From Curtobacterium pusillum (GTDB taxonomy: Bacteria; Actinomycetota; Actinomycetes; Actinomycetales; Microbacteriaceae): a stretch of DNA of 64,000 nt. Below, in pieces: positions 25,743-34,949 of the stretch. A program made the translations under genes and the position numbers. The stretch lies in assembly GCF_007673235.1 (NCBI RefSeq), contig NZ_VDZH01000002.1:103327-167326 (forward strand), written 5' to 3'. Under the pieces are notes generated by a model that saw nothing but the letters and a program-made list of their open reading frames with translations, had not been told where the DNA came from and ran no database searches. Numbering within the stretch: position 1 is the stretch's first letter; the number at the start of each line of letters is the position of its first letter.

Positions 25743-25824
25743 GATTCCCCCTCGGCTCGACGCTAGCCGAGCACCGGGCAGTGGAGGAGGGATCGTGATC
25801 GAGATGTGTCTTCGGGTACAGCGC

Positions 25825-26403
25825 CTACTTCTTGCCGCCGCCGAGCAACCCGCCGAGACCGCCGAGGATCCCGCCGATGTCGAGTCCGCCTCCACCCGCC
25901 TGGGAGCCGCCGGACTGCCCGCCGGCCTGGCCACCCGATCCGCCGAGGAGCCCGCCGAGCAGGCCCCCGAGGTCGAACCCGCCGCCGCCCGACTGGGTCG
26001 CCGCGGCTTTCTGGTTGCCGAGCTTGCTGAGGACGAACGGCGCCACGAGGGGGAGCACCTTGCCGATGATCCCGCCGAGGTCGACCCCGCCACCGCCGCC
26101 ACCGGACCCGGCCAGGGCGGCGGCCACGTCCTGCTGCTTGCCGCCGAAGACGTTCGCGACGATCTTGTTGCCGTCCTCCTCGTCGACGTCGTCGATCGTG
26201 GTGGGGTCGGCGAGGGCGGCGTGCTTGTCGAGCGCCTTGTCGAGCGAGGCCGCGCCCCCGTTCTCGACGTTCTTCTGCAGTCCGCCGACGAGCGCTGGGA
26301 CCGCCTTCTGCACCGCGGCGGTCGCGGCCGCCTCGTCCACGCCGAGCTTCTTCGCCAGGTCGCCGATCGGGATCTGGGAGAGGAGGTCTTCGATACCGGC
26401 CAT
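25825..26403 (-). CDS. DUF937 protein with Gly-rich tail
   Basis: The 192-residue protein has an N-terminal DUF937 region (about 1-130, MAGIEDLLSQIPIGDLAKKL, ALVGGLQKNVENGGAASL, VAPFVLSKLGNQKA) and a glycine-rich C-terminus with repeated DLGGLLGG/DIGGILGG units. DUF937 proteins are abundant but of unknown function; YidB is the known relative. It lies 82 bp upstream of the LysM lipoprotein on the same strand, with no clear gene in that gap. Confidence 0.85.
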   Translation of the reverse strand: MAGIEDLLSQIPIGDLAKKLGVDEAAATAAVQKAVPALVGGLQKNVENGGAASLDKALDKHAALADPTTIDDVDEEDGNKIVANVFGGKQQDVAAALAGSGGGGGGVDLGGIIGKVLPLVAPFVLSKLGNQKAAATQSGGGGFDLGGLLGGLLGGSGGQAGGQSGGSQAGGGGLDIGGILGGLGGLLGGGKK

Positions 26404-26552
26404 GTCGCACACCTTCCAGTCGTCGGCAGGTCGTGCGGACCGCACGTGGTGCCGCTGCTGGGGCGAGGCTATCCGGGTGCCGCGCCGACCGTTCCGGCGC
26501 TCGACCCGTCCCCCACACGCCCGTGTCGGTCGGACGGGCTACCGTCGAGGGC

Positions 26553-27098
26553 ATGGAGCGTTCGGAGATCCTCGCAGCGGCCGCCGCCGCACACGCCGCC
26601 CGCATCGCCGAAGCCGGTGGGGACGACGCCGCCGCCCGGGAGCGGGCCGAGGCGGTCCGCAAGCGTGCGGACGGCCTGACCGACCGGATCGAGCGGAGCG
26701 AGGCAGCAGACGCTGATCGGGATGCCCGGCGTCGCCGTGCGGGCGAGGCAGACCGTGCGGCCTCACGCACCGAGGGTGCGCTGTCGGACTGGCACCGGAT
26801 GGGCACGCGTCGCGGGGTCACGCCGGACGACCAGGTCCGCTCGGCGTGGTCGATCGCGGGAGTTCCGGAACCGGGTGAGGCCCGGGCGCTGGCGAACGTC
26901 CTGCTGTCCACCGCCGGACACGCCGGTCGGGTCGCCGACGCCGCGAAGCGGAACCCACGACTCTCGGGTGCCGCGAGTGCCGCAGCCCGCCGGACGGTCC
27001 GCCGCTACACGGACCACGGAGCGGACATCCCTTCGCTGGGGGACGTCCTCGACCAGCCCGCCCAGGACCCCGAGGAGCCGACCGAAGCGGGGGACTGA
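26553..27098 (+). CDS. Charged, probably coiled-coil hypothetical protein
   Basis: This 181-residue soluble protein is rich in Ala, Arg, Glu and Asp, with a helical N-terminal half (ILAAAAAAHAARIAEAGG to RRRRAGEADRAASRTE) likely to form a coiled coil. I recognise no family. The C-terminal half holds a helical segment (ARALANVLLSTAGHAGRVAD). ATG 26553 is supported by TACCGT at 26540-26545, 7 nt upstream, giving a leaderless message. It is divergent from the DUF937 gene. Confidence 0.72.
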   Translation: MERSEILAAAAAAHAARIAEAGGDDAAARERAEAVRKRADGLTDRIERSEAADADRDARRRRAGEADRAASRTEGALSDWHRMGTRRGVTPDDQVRSAWSIAGVPEPGEARALANVLLSTAGHAGRVADAAKRNPRLSGAASAAARRTVRRYTDHGADIPSLGDVLDQPAQDPEEPTEAGD

Positions 27099-27118
27099 CC
27101 GCTGACCAGGGGTTGTGT

Positions 27119-27182
27119 GGACCGATCCAATGGTCCGGATGTCTTCATGACCGATTGACAGGACATGGAAACGGGTTACGAT
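27119..27182 (+). promoter_or_regulatory. Sigma-70-like promoter and dyad of the sugar porter gene
   Basis: TTGACA (27155-27160) and TACGAT (27177-27182) are separated by 16 bp, the best -35/-10 pair in the window. Upstream, GGACC (27119-27123) and GGTCC (27132-27136) form a small dyad that could bind a regulator. Transcription would start near 27190, leaving a leader of about 40 nt with a ribosome binding site AAGGAGT. Confidence 0.68.
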
Positions 27183-27227
27183 CCTTCCAAGCGATGCAGC
27201 CTGATCACTGACGAAGGAGTCACCCGC

Positions 27228-28685
27228 ATGGTCGACATCAAACCGACAGCCCCGAGCGTCCCGCTCCCGCCGGTCGGGCAGGGGCCACACGTCCGCCGCC
27301 TCGGCGTCCTCGCCCTCGTCGCCACCTTCGGTGGTCTGCTCTTCGGCTACGACACCGGCGTGATCAACGGCGCGCTCCTGCCGATGAAGCAGGAGCTCGG
27401 CCTGACGAACTTCACCGAGGGCGTCGTCACCAGCTCGCTCCTCTTCGGTGCCGCGATCGGCGCCATGCTCGGCGGTCGGATCGCCGACGGCTGGGGTCGC
27501 CGCAAGACGATCATCCTGCTCGCGGTCACGTTCTTCGTCGGCACGCTGATCTGCGTCTTCGCCCCGGTGTTCGGCGTGATGGTGGTCGGCCGTGTCCTGC
27601 TCGGTCTCGCGGTCGGCGGTGCGTCGACGGTCGTCCCGGTGTTCCTGGCCGAACTCGCCCCGTACGAGATCCGCGGGTCGCTCTCCGGCCGCAACGAGCT
27701 CATGATCGTTATCGGGCAGCTCGCCGCCTTCGTCGTGAACGCGATCATCGGCAACCTCTGGGGGGAGGGCAACGGTGTCTGGCGCGTCATGCTCGCAGTC
27801 TGTGCGCTCCCCGCGATCGCACTGTTCATCGGCATGCTCCGCGTCCCCGAGTCGCCCCGTTGGCTCGCGTCGAAGGGTCGCAACGACGAGGCGCTCGAGG
27901 TCCTCGGGCAGATCCGGTCGAAGGAACGTGCCGAGGCCGAGCTCGAGGACATCAAGCGTTCGAACGAGTTCGAGGCGAACGTCCAGAAGCAGAGCGGCTG
28001 GCGCACCCTGCTCGGCAACAAGTGGCTCATCAGGATCGTGCTCATCGGCGCCGGCATCGGCGTCGCCCAGCAGCTCACCGGCATCAACTCGATCATGTAC
28101 TACGGCCAGACCGTGCTCATCGAGTCGGGCTTCCAGCAGTCGGCGGCACTCATCGCGAACATCGCCCCGGGCATCATCGCGGTGATCGGTGGCGTGATCG
28201 CCATCTACAACATGGAGAAGATCAACCGACGCACGACGCTCATCCTGGGCTACTCGCTGACGACGGTGTGCCACTTCCTCATCGGCATCGCATCGATGAC
28301 TCTCGTCGAGGGCAACCCGGCCCGACCGTGGGTCATCCTGTTCCTGGTCGTCGCGTTCGTGGGCTCGATGCAGACGTTCCTCAACATCGCGACCTGGGTG
28401 ATCCTGTCCGAGATCTTCCCGACGCAGATCCGTGCGCTCGGCATGGGCATCGCGGTGTTCTGCCTCTGGATCGCGAACGCGTTCCTCGGGCTGTACTTCC
28501 CGACCATCGTCGCGGCGACGGGCATCACGGGGACGTTCTTCGGCTTCGCGATCGTCGGCGTCCTCGCCCTGCTCTTCATCTGGAAGTTCGTACCGGAGAG
28601 CCGCGGCCGCACCCTGGAAGAGGTCGAGGAGGGCGTCACCACCGGCAACATCTTCACGGTCCCCGCGAAGAAGGCGCGGCGGTAG
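27228..28685 (+). CDS. Sugar porter family MFS transporter
   Basis: The 485-residue permease has twelve membrane helices and the sugar-porter signatures: GGRIADGWGRRKTI, FLAELAPYEIRGSLSGRNE, VPESPRWLASKGR, QQLTGINSIMYYG and the C-terminal VPESRGRTLEEVE. It should import a hexose or pentose with protons, like XylE/GlcP-type carriers. ATG 27228 has AAGGAGT upstream. An in-frame ATG at 27165 overlaps the promoter and is unlikely. No catabolic genes are adjacent, so the sugar is unknown. Confidence 0.93.
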   Translation: MVDIKPTAPSVPLPPVGQGPHVRRLGVLALVATFGGLLFGYDTGVINGALLPMKQELGLTNFTEGVVTSSLLFGAAIGAMLGGRIADGWGRRKTIILLAVTFFVGTLICVFAPVFGVMVVGRVLLGLAVGGASTVVPVFLAELAPYEIRGSLSGRNELMIVIGQLAAFVVNAIIGNLWGEGNGVWRVMLAVCALPAIALFIGMLRVPESPRWLASKGRNDEALEVLGQIRSKERAEAELEDIKRSNEFEANVQKQSGWRTLLGNKWLIRIVLIGAGIGVAQQLTGINSIMYYGQTVLIESGFQQSAALIANIAPGIIAVIGGVIAIYNMEKINRRTTLILGYSLTTVCHFLIGIASMTLVEGNPARPWVILFLVVAFVGSMQTFLNIATWVILSEIFPTQIRALGMGIAVFCLWIANAFLGLYFPTIVAATGITGTFFGFAIVGVLALLFIWKFVPESRGRTLEEVEEGVTTGNIFTVPAKKARR

Positions 28686-28700
28686 AACGCACCCGACAAC

Positions 28701-28742
28701 GGACTGGAGGCACGGTGCCAGCTGGCACCGTGCCTCCCGTCC
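28701..28742. terminator. Hairpin after the sugar porter, CTGGAGGC family
   Basis: GGACTGGAGGCACGGTGCCA (28701-28720) and its partner at 28723-28742 pair at 19 of 20 positions with a 2-nt loop, the tightest member of the family. It lies between convergent genes. Confidence 0.8.
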
Positions 28743-28757
28743 GTCCTGCAGTCGCGT

Positions 28758-29753
28758 CTACGGGCGCAGGAGCACCTTGCCGACGCGGCCGGCGGTGTCC
28801 GAGGCGCGCACCGCGTCGCGGACGTCCTCGAAGGCGAAGGTCTCGGCGACGGGGAGCGTCAGCGAACCGTCGAGCACGCGCGTGATGAGCTCGCCGAAGA
28901 GCTGCCCCTTCGTCTCGGCCGGCATCGTCTTGCTGACGACGCTGCCCCAGAAGCCCTTCACCGTGAGCTGGCCGAAGATGACCTTGCCCGACGGGATCTC
29001 GAGCGTGGGCGAGGCCATGGCGCCGAACACGACGAGCGTCGCGTTCTCGCCCAGGACGCTCGCGATGTCACCGGCCGCCTTGCCGCCCACGGACTCGACG
29101 CCGGCGACGATCGGAGCGCCTCCGGTGATCGCGGCGACCTGGTCCTGCCAGTCGTCGGCGTCCGTGGCGACGATGCGCTCGATGCCCTGCTCGCGGAGCT
29201 CCTCGACGCCGGCAGCGCGGCGGACGAGCCCGATGACGTTGATGCCACGCGCGGCTCCGAGCTGGGCGACCATGCGCCCGACCGCACCGTTCGCGGCGTT
29301 CTGGATGAGCCAGTCGCCCTCGTGCAGGTCGAGCGAGTGCAGCAGGCTGATGGCGCTGAACGGCATCGACACGAGCTGCGCCGCGGCCTCGTCGGGCATG
29401 GCGTCGGGCACCGGGACGAGCCCGGCGGCGTTCGCGGTGTAGAACTCGGCCCAGACGCCGAACGCCCCGCCGGCGACGCGCTGGCCGACCGTCAGGTTCG
29501 TGACACCCTCGCCGAGGGCCTCGACGACGCCGAGCGCCTCGGTGCCGGAGGCTGCGGGGAGCTCCGGCTTGAAGCCGTAGGTGCCCCGGACGGTCCAGAG
29601 GTCGTGGTTATGGATCGGGGAGAGGACCGTACGGACGAGGACCTCGCCGGCGCCGGGCGTCGGGACCGGGCGCTCCTGGACGCCGAGGACCTCGGCGGGC
29701 TCGGCGAAGGTCTCGTGGACGACGGCGCGCATCGTGGTGGGGGTGGTGCTCAT
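28758..29753 (-). CDS. Zinc-type alcohol dehydrogenase/quinone oxidoreductase family protein
   Basis: The 331-residue medium-chain dehydrogenase/reductase has an N-terminal GroES-like domain (about 8-125, with SPIHNHDLWTVRGTYGF) and an NADPH Rossmann domain (about 135-280, NAANGAVGRMVAQLGAARG). The structural zinc cysteines are absent, so it is of the quinone-oxidoreductase/enoyl-reductase type. It starts 2 bp after the ohr stop and should be co-transcribed with ohr, suggesting a role in detoxifying peroxide-derived aldehydes or quinones. Confidence 0.87.
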   Translation of the reverse strand: MSTTPTTMRAVVHETFAEPAEVLGVQERPVPTPGAGEVLVRTVLSPIHNHDLWTVRGTYGFKPELPAASGTEALGVVEALGEGVTNLTVGQRVAGGAFGVWAEFYTANAAGLVPVPDAMPDEAAAQLVSMPFSAISLLHSLDLHEGDWLIQNAANGAVGRMVAQLGAARGINVIGLVRRAAGVEELREQGIERIVATDADDWQDQVAAITGGAPIVAGVESVGGKAAGDIASVLGENATLVVFGAMASPTLEIPSGKVIFGQLTVKGFWGSVVSKTMPAETKGQLFGELITRVLDGSLTLPVAETFAFEDVRDAVRASDTAGRVGKVLLRP

Positions 29754-29755
29754 GC

Positions 29756-30178
29756 TCAGTCCTCCGAGACGGTGATGGTGACGTCGATGTTGCCGCGGGT
29801 CGCGTTCGAGTACGGGCAGACCTGGTGTGCGGCGTCCGCGAGGCCCTGTGCGACCTCGTGCGAGAGCCCGGGCAGGACGACCTCGAGCAGGACGGCCAGC
29901 TGGTAGCCGCCCTCGCCGTTCGGGCCGATCTGCACGCGGCCGCCGACGGACGAGTCCTCGATCTTCACCTTCTGGCTGCGGGCGACGCCCTGCAGTGCGG
30001 AGTGGAAGCACGCGGCGTACCCGGCGGCGAACAGCTGCTCGGGGTTCGTGCCGGCGCCGGAGCCACCCATCTCCTTCGGGATCGCGAGGTCGAGCGCGAA
30101 CGAGCCGTCGCTGGTGGCGACGCGGCCGTCGCGGCCGGCGCCGGTGGAGAGGGCCTCGGCGGTGTAGAGGGCTTCCAT
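29756..30178 (-). CDS. ohr: Ohr organic hydroperoxide reductase
   Basis: The 140-residue thiol peroxidase of the OsmC/Ohr family reduces organic hydroperoxides using two cysteines, seen in YAACFHSALQG and QVCPYSNATRGN. The latter motif separates Ohr from OsmC. ATG 30178 has GGAAGGAA upstream. It is followed by an oxidoreductase gene and preceded by the MarR-type OhrR gene 21 bp away, the standard ohrR-ohr layout. Confidence 0.95.
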   Translation of the reverse strand: MEALYTAEALSTGAGRDGRVATSDGSFALDLAIPKEMGGSGAGTNPEQLFAAGYAACFHSALQGVARSQKVKIEDSSVGGRVQIGPNGEGGYQLAVLLEVVLPGLSHEVAQGLADAAHQVCPYSNATRGNIDVTITVSED

Positions 30179-30199
30179 GGTGTTCCTTCCTTCGTGGGG

Positions 30200-30655
30200 T
30201 CAGCGGTCCGCGGCGGCGCGGTTCGGCGCCGCGGCGGCGTGCATGGTCTCGGTCAGCCGTTGCAGCGTCGCGATGAGCTCCATCGCGGCGTGCTCGTCGG
30301 GCAGGCCCATGCCGGCCGCGATCGTCGACGGGATGTGTGCCAGTTCGCCACGGACTGAGCGGCCGCGGTCGCCGAGCGTGATCGTGACGACGCGCTCGTC
30401 GGTGCTGCGGCGTTCGCGGCGCACGAGGTCGCCCTGCTCCATGCGGCGCAGGAGTGGCGAGAGCGTGCCGGAGTCGAGCTGCAGGTGGTCGCCGAGGGTC
30501 GACACGGTCTGGTCGCCCTCGATCCACAGCGTCACGAGGACGAGGTACTGCGGGTACGTGATGCCCCACGGTTGCAGCAGGGTCCGGTACGCCTGCGTGG
30601 TGGCTCGGCTCGCAGCGTAGAGGGAGAAGCACACCATCTCGTCGGTCACGGGCAT
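30200..30655 (-). CDS. ohrR: OhrR, MarR-family organic peroxide sensor
   Basis: The 151-residue repressor has a winged helix (about 45-115, STLGDHLQLDSGTLSPLLRRMEQGDLVRR) and the N-terminal reactive Cys9 in EMVCFSLYAASR that is oxidised by organic hydroperoxides. Oxidation should release the DNA and induce ohr. It is the first gene of the ohrR-ohr-oxidoreductase unit. A palindromic operator lies 25 bp upstream of ATG 30655. Confidence 0.93.
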   Translation of the reverse strand: MPVTDEMVCFSLYAASRATTQAYRTLLQPWGITYPQYLVLVTLWIEGDQTVSTLGDHLQLDSGTLSPLLRRMEQGDLVRRERRSTDERVVTITLGDRGRSVRGELAHIPSTIAAGMGLPDEHAAMELIATLQRLTETMHAAAAPNRAAADR

Positions 30656-30672
30656 GCCGTAAGCATCGCACG

Positions 30673-30718
30673 CAACTCAGTTGTGCACAACCTTCCCGCA
30701 CAACCTTCCCGCACGACC
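30673..30718. promoter_or_regulatory. OhrR operator and 13-bp tandem repeats
   Basis: GTTGTGCACAAC (30680-30691) is a perfect palindrome and overlaps CAACTCAGTTG (30673-30683). GCACAACCTTCCC then occurs twice in tandem (30685-30697, 30698-30710), with a partial third copy (30711-30718). The palindrome fits an OhrR site; the tandem copies may be further half-sites. The mevalonate operon starts on the other side. Confidence 0.65.
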
Positions 30719-30797
30719 GTGGAGCCGGCTCACGGCCGGGGTACGGACACCGTCGAGCGCGCGCATGGTCCGGACGGTTAGGCTGACGTGACCCACG

Positions 30798-31787
30798 ATG
30801 ACCAGCAACGACCTCGACAACTCAGCGACCACGGGAGCCGGCACCACTCGCCGCACCGGTAGGGCGTCGTCCCACGGCAAGACGATCCTGATCGGGGAGC
30901 ACGCCGTGGTCTACGGCGCACCCGCGCTCGTGCTGCCGGTCATCGATGCCGTGGTGGTCGCGACGGTGACGCCGATCGACGACACCGAGGGACACCACCT
31001 CGAGTCCGCGGTCCACACCGGCCCCCTCGACCTCGCTCCCGCCGCCGTCATGCCGACCGTCACCGCGGTCACCGCGACGCTCCAGCACTTCGGGGTCACG
31101 GACCGCCGCTTCCACGTCCGGGTCGACAGCGACGTGCCCACCGCCCGCGGGATGGGGTCGAGCGCCGCCGTCGCAGCTGCCGTGACCGCAGCGGTCGCCG
31201 ACGCACTGGGCGAGACGCTCGACGTCGAGGCGCACCACGAGCTCATCCAGGCGTGCGAGCGCGTCGCCCACGGCCGTCCGTCCGGCCTCGACGCACGCGG
31301 TGTCGTCGCGGACGCACCCGTCTGGTTCGAGGCCGGCCGCATCGAACCGGTCGAGCTCGGCGCACCCTTCACGTTCGTCGTCGCCGACACCGGGGTCCCC
31401 GGCCACACCCGCGAAGCCGTCGCCGCCGTCCGGGAACGACACGACGCGGACCCGGCGGCCGTCGACGGCGTCGTCGACCGCATCGGCGCGCTGGCCCGAC
31501 GTGCCCGGGGGACGCTCGTGGACGGCGACGCACAGGGACTCGGTGCCACGATGGACGCCGCGCACGACCTCCTCACCGCCCTCGACGTGTCGAGCGACGA
31601 CCTGGACCGACTCGTCGGCGCCGCACGTGCTGCGGACGCCCTGGGCGCGAAGCTCACCGGTGGCGGGCGCGGCGGATGCGTCCTCGCCCTCGCCACGGAC
31701 GGCGACCACGCGGACCGCATCGCGGCCGCTTTCCGCGGCGCAGGTGCCGCAGCCACCTGGACCACCACGATCGGAGCCCGCGCTTGA
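30798..31787 (+). CDS. mvaK1: Mevalonate kinase
   Basis: The 329-residue GHMP kinase phosphorylates mevalonate with ATP, the first lower step of the mevalonate route to IPP. Family marks are GKTILIGEHAVVYGAPAL at about 27-44, the ATP loop GMGSSAAVAAAVTAAVAD and the C-terminal KLTGGGRGGCVLAL. A -10 TAGGCT at 30779-30784 would give a leader of only about 7 nt. It opens a five-gene operon in which every junction overlaps by 1-4 nt. Confidence 0.93.
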   Translation: MTSNDLDNSATTGAGTTRRTGRASSHGKTILIGEHAVVYGAPALVLPVIDAVVVATVTPIDDTEGHHLESAVHTGPLDLAPAAVMPTVTAVTATLQHFGVTDRRFHVRVDSDVPTARGMGSSAAVAAAVTAAVADALGETLDVEAHHELIQACERVAHGRPSGLDARGVVADAPVWFEAGRIEPVELGAPFTFVVADTGVPGHTREAVAAVRERHDADPAAVDGVVDRIGALARRARGTLVDGDAQGLGATMDAAHDLLTALDVSSDDLDRLVGAARAADALGAKLTGGGRGGCVLALATDGDHADRIAAAFRGAGAAATWTTTIGARA

Positions 31788-32812
31788 TGACCGCCACCGC
31801 CGTCGCGCACCCCAACATCGCCCTCGTCAAGTACTGGGGCAAGGCGGACGCGTCCCTCGCGCTGCCGGCCACCGGCAGCGTGTCGATGGGACTCGACGTG
31901 TTCCCGACGACGACGACCGTCACGGTGGACGGCGGGTCGGGTGACGGCCTGGAGGCGCGTGATGCGTTCACCCTGAACGGTCGCGTCGTCGAGGACGCTG
32001 CGCTGGTGCGGGTCCGGGAGTTCCTCGACCTCGTGCGAGACCTCGCCGGCAGCGACGCCCGCGCGAGCGTCGTGTCCGAGAACACGGTGCCGACCGGTGC
32101 CGGCCTGGCCTCGAGCGCTTCGGGCTTCGCGGCGCTCGCCACGGCGGCCTCCGCGGCGTTCGGCCTCGACCTGTCCCCGCGCGATCTCTCCCGCCTGGCC
32201 CGCCGTGGCTCGGGTTCGGCTACGCGGTCGATCCCCGGCGGGGTGGCGGTCTGGCACGCCGGCGACGACCAGGGTTCCTACGCCGAGCCGATCCCCGCAC
32301 CGCCGATGGCGATGGTCGTCGTGACGATCGACGCCGGCCCGAAGCCCATCGGGTCGCGCGAGGCCATGCGGCGGACCATCGCGACGTCGCCGTTCTACCC
32401 GGCCTGGGTGACCTCGACCACCGAGACCGTCGGCGACATGCTCGACGCGTGCGCCGCCGGGGACTTCACCCGCATCGGCGAGATCACCGAGAGCAACGCT
32501 CTCCGCATGCACGCCACGATCGAGGGCGCGTTCCCCCCGATCCGCTACCTGAACGCCCGCAGCGTCGCCGTGTTCGACGCGGTCGCCGAGCTCCGTACCG
32601 CAGGGGTCGAGGCCTACGCCACCGCCGACGCCGGGCCGAACGTCGTGGTGCTCACCAAGCCCGAGGACCGTGGTGCCGTCGCGTCGGCGCTGGCCGGGTT
32701 CGGCGACGTCATCGAGTCCGGCACCGGACCAGGCGCGCGCCTCGTCCGCTCCGAAGGAACGGGGACGCCCGAGCCGGGTGTCGTCCCCGACCAGGAGGAG
32801 AGCGCCGAGTGA
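31787..32812 (+). CDS. mvaD: Diphosphomevalonate decarboxylase
   Basis: The 341-residue GHMP enzyme converts diphosphomevalonate to IPP. The diagnostic N-terminus is NIALVKYWGKAD, and the ATP loop is TGAGLASSASGFAALATA. The catalytic Arg/Asp region includes RRGSGSATRSIPGG. ATG 31787 overlaps the mvaK1 stop by one base (TGATG). A CTGGAGGCGCG copy at 31949-31959 encodes Leu-Glu-Ala-Arg in a surface loop. Confidence 0.94.
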   Translation: MTATAVAHPNIALVKYWGKADASLALPATGSVSMGLDVFPTTTTVTVDGGSGDGLEARDAFTLNGRVVEDAALVRVREFLDLVRDLAGSDARASVVSENTVPTGAGLASSASGFAALATAASAAFGLDLSPRDLSRLARRGSGSATRSIPGGVAVWHAGDDQGSYAEPIPAPPMAMVVVTIDAGPKPIGSREAMRRTIATSPFYPAWVTSTTETVGDMLDACAAGDFTRIGEITESNALRMHATIEGAFPPIRYLNARSVAVFDAVAELRTAGVEAYATADAGPNVVVLTKPEDRGAVASALAGFGDVIESGTGPGARLVRSEGTGTPEPGVVPDQEESAE

Positions 32813-33888
32813 TCGAGTTCCGCGCCCACGGCAAGCTGTTCGTCGCGGGGGAGTACGCCGTCGTCGAGCCGGGGCAGCCGTCCGTGCTCATCGCCCTCGA
32901 TCGCGCCATCACCGCCCGGGTGACCGAGGGCCACGGCTCGGGCAGCGTGCACTCCGAGGAGTACGGGCACCTCCCCGTGACGTGGACGCGAGCGGACGAC
33001 GGCATCGCGCTCGACACCGAGCACCACCCGTACGACTACGTGATGGCGACCATCGACCTGGTCGAGAAGCTCCGGCAGGAACGGGGCATCGCCCCGCGTT
33101 TCCACGACCTGCGCATCCACAGCCAGCTCGACGACGCCAGCGGCCGGAAGTTCGGGCTCGGGTCGTCGGCGGCCGTGACCGTGGCGACCGTCGGCGCGCT
33201 CGACCGCTTCTACGGACTCGGTCTGTCCCAGCGACAGCGGTTCCAGGTCGCCCTCCTGGCCACCATCCGGGTGAACCCGCGAGCGTCCGGTGGCGACCTC
33301 GCAGCGAGCACGTTCGGCGGCTGGCTGCGGTACAGCGCGCCCGACCGTGAGCACCTCGCCGGCATGCTCGACGGTCGGACGGTGTCCGAGATCCTGACCG
33401 ACGCGGACGCGTGGGAGGGCTTCGACGTCCAGCGGCTGCCCGCGCCCGAGAACCTCGAGCTGCTCGTCGGCTGGACCGGTTCGCCGGCGTCCACCACGAA
33501 GCTCGTCGGCGTCGTCCGTCGACACCGCAACGGCGGGTACCAGGCGTTCCTCGACGAGAGCCGCACCTGTGTCGACGACCTGACCACGGGCCTCCAGACC
33601 GGCGACGCGTCGATGACGTTGGACGCCCTGCGTCGCGCGCGCGTGCTGCTGCAGCGCCTCGGCACGTCCGTCGGGTCGCAGATCGAGACCGAGCGCCTCG
33701 CCACCCTGTGCGACGTCGTCGAGGCGGCCGGCGGGGCGGCGAAGCCGTCCGGTGCCGGCGGCGGCGACTGCGGCATCGCGCTCGTCCCGGCCGACACCGA
33801 CCTCGCCGGCATCCACCGCGCCTGGGAGGCGCACGACATCAGACACCTCAGCGTCGCGGTGCAAGCGCCCGAAGGGAGCGTCGAATGA
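32809..33888 (+). CDS. mvaK2: Phosphomevalonate kinase
   Basis: The 359-residue GHMP kinase makes diphosphomevalonate from phosphomevalonate. It shows AHGKLFVAGEYAVVEPGQPS, the ATP loop KFGLGSSAAVTVATVGAL and the C-terminal KPSGAGGGDCGIAL. GTG 32809 overlaps the mvaD stop (GTGA). Sequence pattern and length match the bacterial type (Streptomyces CL190 and Staphylococcus). Confidence 0.94.
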   Translation: MIEFRAHGKLFVAGEYAVVEPGQPSVLIALDRAITARVTEGHGSGSVHSEEYGHLPVTWTRADDGIALDTEHHPYDYVMATIDLVEKLRQERGIAPRFHDLRIHSQLDDASGRKFGLGSSAAVTVATVGALDRFYGLGLSQRQRFQVALLATIRVNPRASGGDLAASTFGGWLRYSAPDREHLAGMLDGRTVSEILTDADAWEGFDVQRLPAPENLELLVGWTGSPASTTKLVGVVRRHRNGGYQAFLDESRTCVDDLTTGLQTGDASMTLDALRRARVLLQRLGTSVGSQIETERLATLCDVVEAAGGAAKPSGAGGGDCGIALVPADTDLAGIHRAWEAHDIRHLSVAVQAPEGSVE

Positions 33889-34949
33889 CCGACCTGCTGA
33901 CCCCGATCCCCACGAAGTGGGTGGGGCCGATCCGCATCAGCGGCAACGCGGTGGAGGGCGAGCACGAGGTGCCGCTCGCCACGTACGAGTCGCCCCTCTG
34001 GCCGTCCGTCGGCCGTGGCGCCCGCATCTCGCGCATGGTCGAGGGCGGCATCGTCTCGACCGTCGTCGACGAGCGCATGACCCGTTCCGTGGTGGTCCGC
34101 GCGGACAGCGCCGCAGCCGCGCACCTCGCGACCGGGCGCATCCTCGCCCGTCAGGACGAGCTCGAGCAGATCGTCGCCGGGCAGAGCCGCTTCGCCAAGC
34201 TCATCGAGGTGCACCCGGAGATCGTCGGGGACCTGCTGTTCCTGCGCTTCGCGTTCACCACGGGCGACGCCTCCGGGCACAACATGGTCACGCAGGCGGC
34301 GGACAAGCTCCTGCCGGCGATCCTCGCGTGGGAGCCGGGCCTGCGCTACGTGTCCGTCTCGGGGAACTTCTGCACCGACAAGAAGGCCACCGCCGTGAAC
34401 GGCATCCGTGGCCGCGGTCGGAGCACGATCGCCGAGATCGTGATCCCGGGCGAGATCGTGTCGAAGCGGCTCCGCAGCACGCCCGAGCGCATCGCCGAGC
34501 TGAACGTCGCGAAGAACCTCGTCGGCTCGACCATCGCCGGTGCCATCCGCTCCGCGAACGCGCACTACGCGAACATGCTCCTCGGCTTCTACCTGGCCAC
34601 CGGGCAGGACGCCGCGAACATCGTCGAGGGCTCGCAGGGGATCACGTCCGCCGACGTCCGCGGCGACGACCTGTACTTCTCGACCTCGCTGCCGCACCTC
34701 ATCGTCGGCACGGTCGGCAACGGCAAGGGCGGCGATCTGCCCGTCGTCGAGGACGCCCTCGTGCGCCTCGGCTGCCGGGAAGACCGCGAACCCGGAGCCA
34801 ACGCCCGCCGTCTCGCCGCCCTGTGCGCCGCGACGGTCCTCTGCGGAGAGCTCTCGCTGCTCGCCGCGCAGACCAACCCGGGCGAGCTGATGGCCGCCCA
34901 CGTCGCCATGGAGCGTCGCGGCTCGAAGCCCGCCGGAGGCGCAGCATGA
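33885..34949 (+). CDS. mvaA: HMG-CoA reductase, class I type
   Basis: The 354-residue enzyme reduces HMG-CoA to mevalonate with NADPH. It carries the class I-like motif GNFCTDKKATAVNGIRGRGR, the GDASGHNMVTQAADKL segment and the C-terminal catalytic His in NPGELMAAHVAME. It lacks a membrane anchor, as in Streptomyces. ATG 33885 overlaps the mvaK2 stop. In Streptomyces CL190 a type 2 IPP isomerase gene lies at this junction; here the two genes abut directly. Confidence 0.94.
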   Translation: MTDLLTPIPTKWVGPIRISGNAVEGEHEVPLATYESPLWPSVGRGARISRMVEGGIVSTVVDERMTRSVVVRADSAAAAHLATGRILARQDELEQIVAGQSRFAKLIEVHPEIVGDLLFLRFAFTTGDASGHNMVTQAADKLLPAILAWEPGLRYVSVSGNFCTDKKATAVNGIRGRGRSTIAEIVIPGEIVSKRLRSTPERIAELNVAKNLVGSTIAGAIRSANAHYANMLLGFYLATGQDAANIVEGSQGITSADVRGDDLYFSTSLPHLIVGTVGNGKGGDLPVVEDALVRLGCREDREPGANARRLAALCAATVLCGELSLLAAQTNPGELMAAHVAMERRGSKPAGGAA

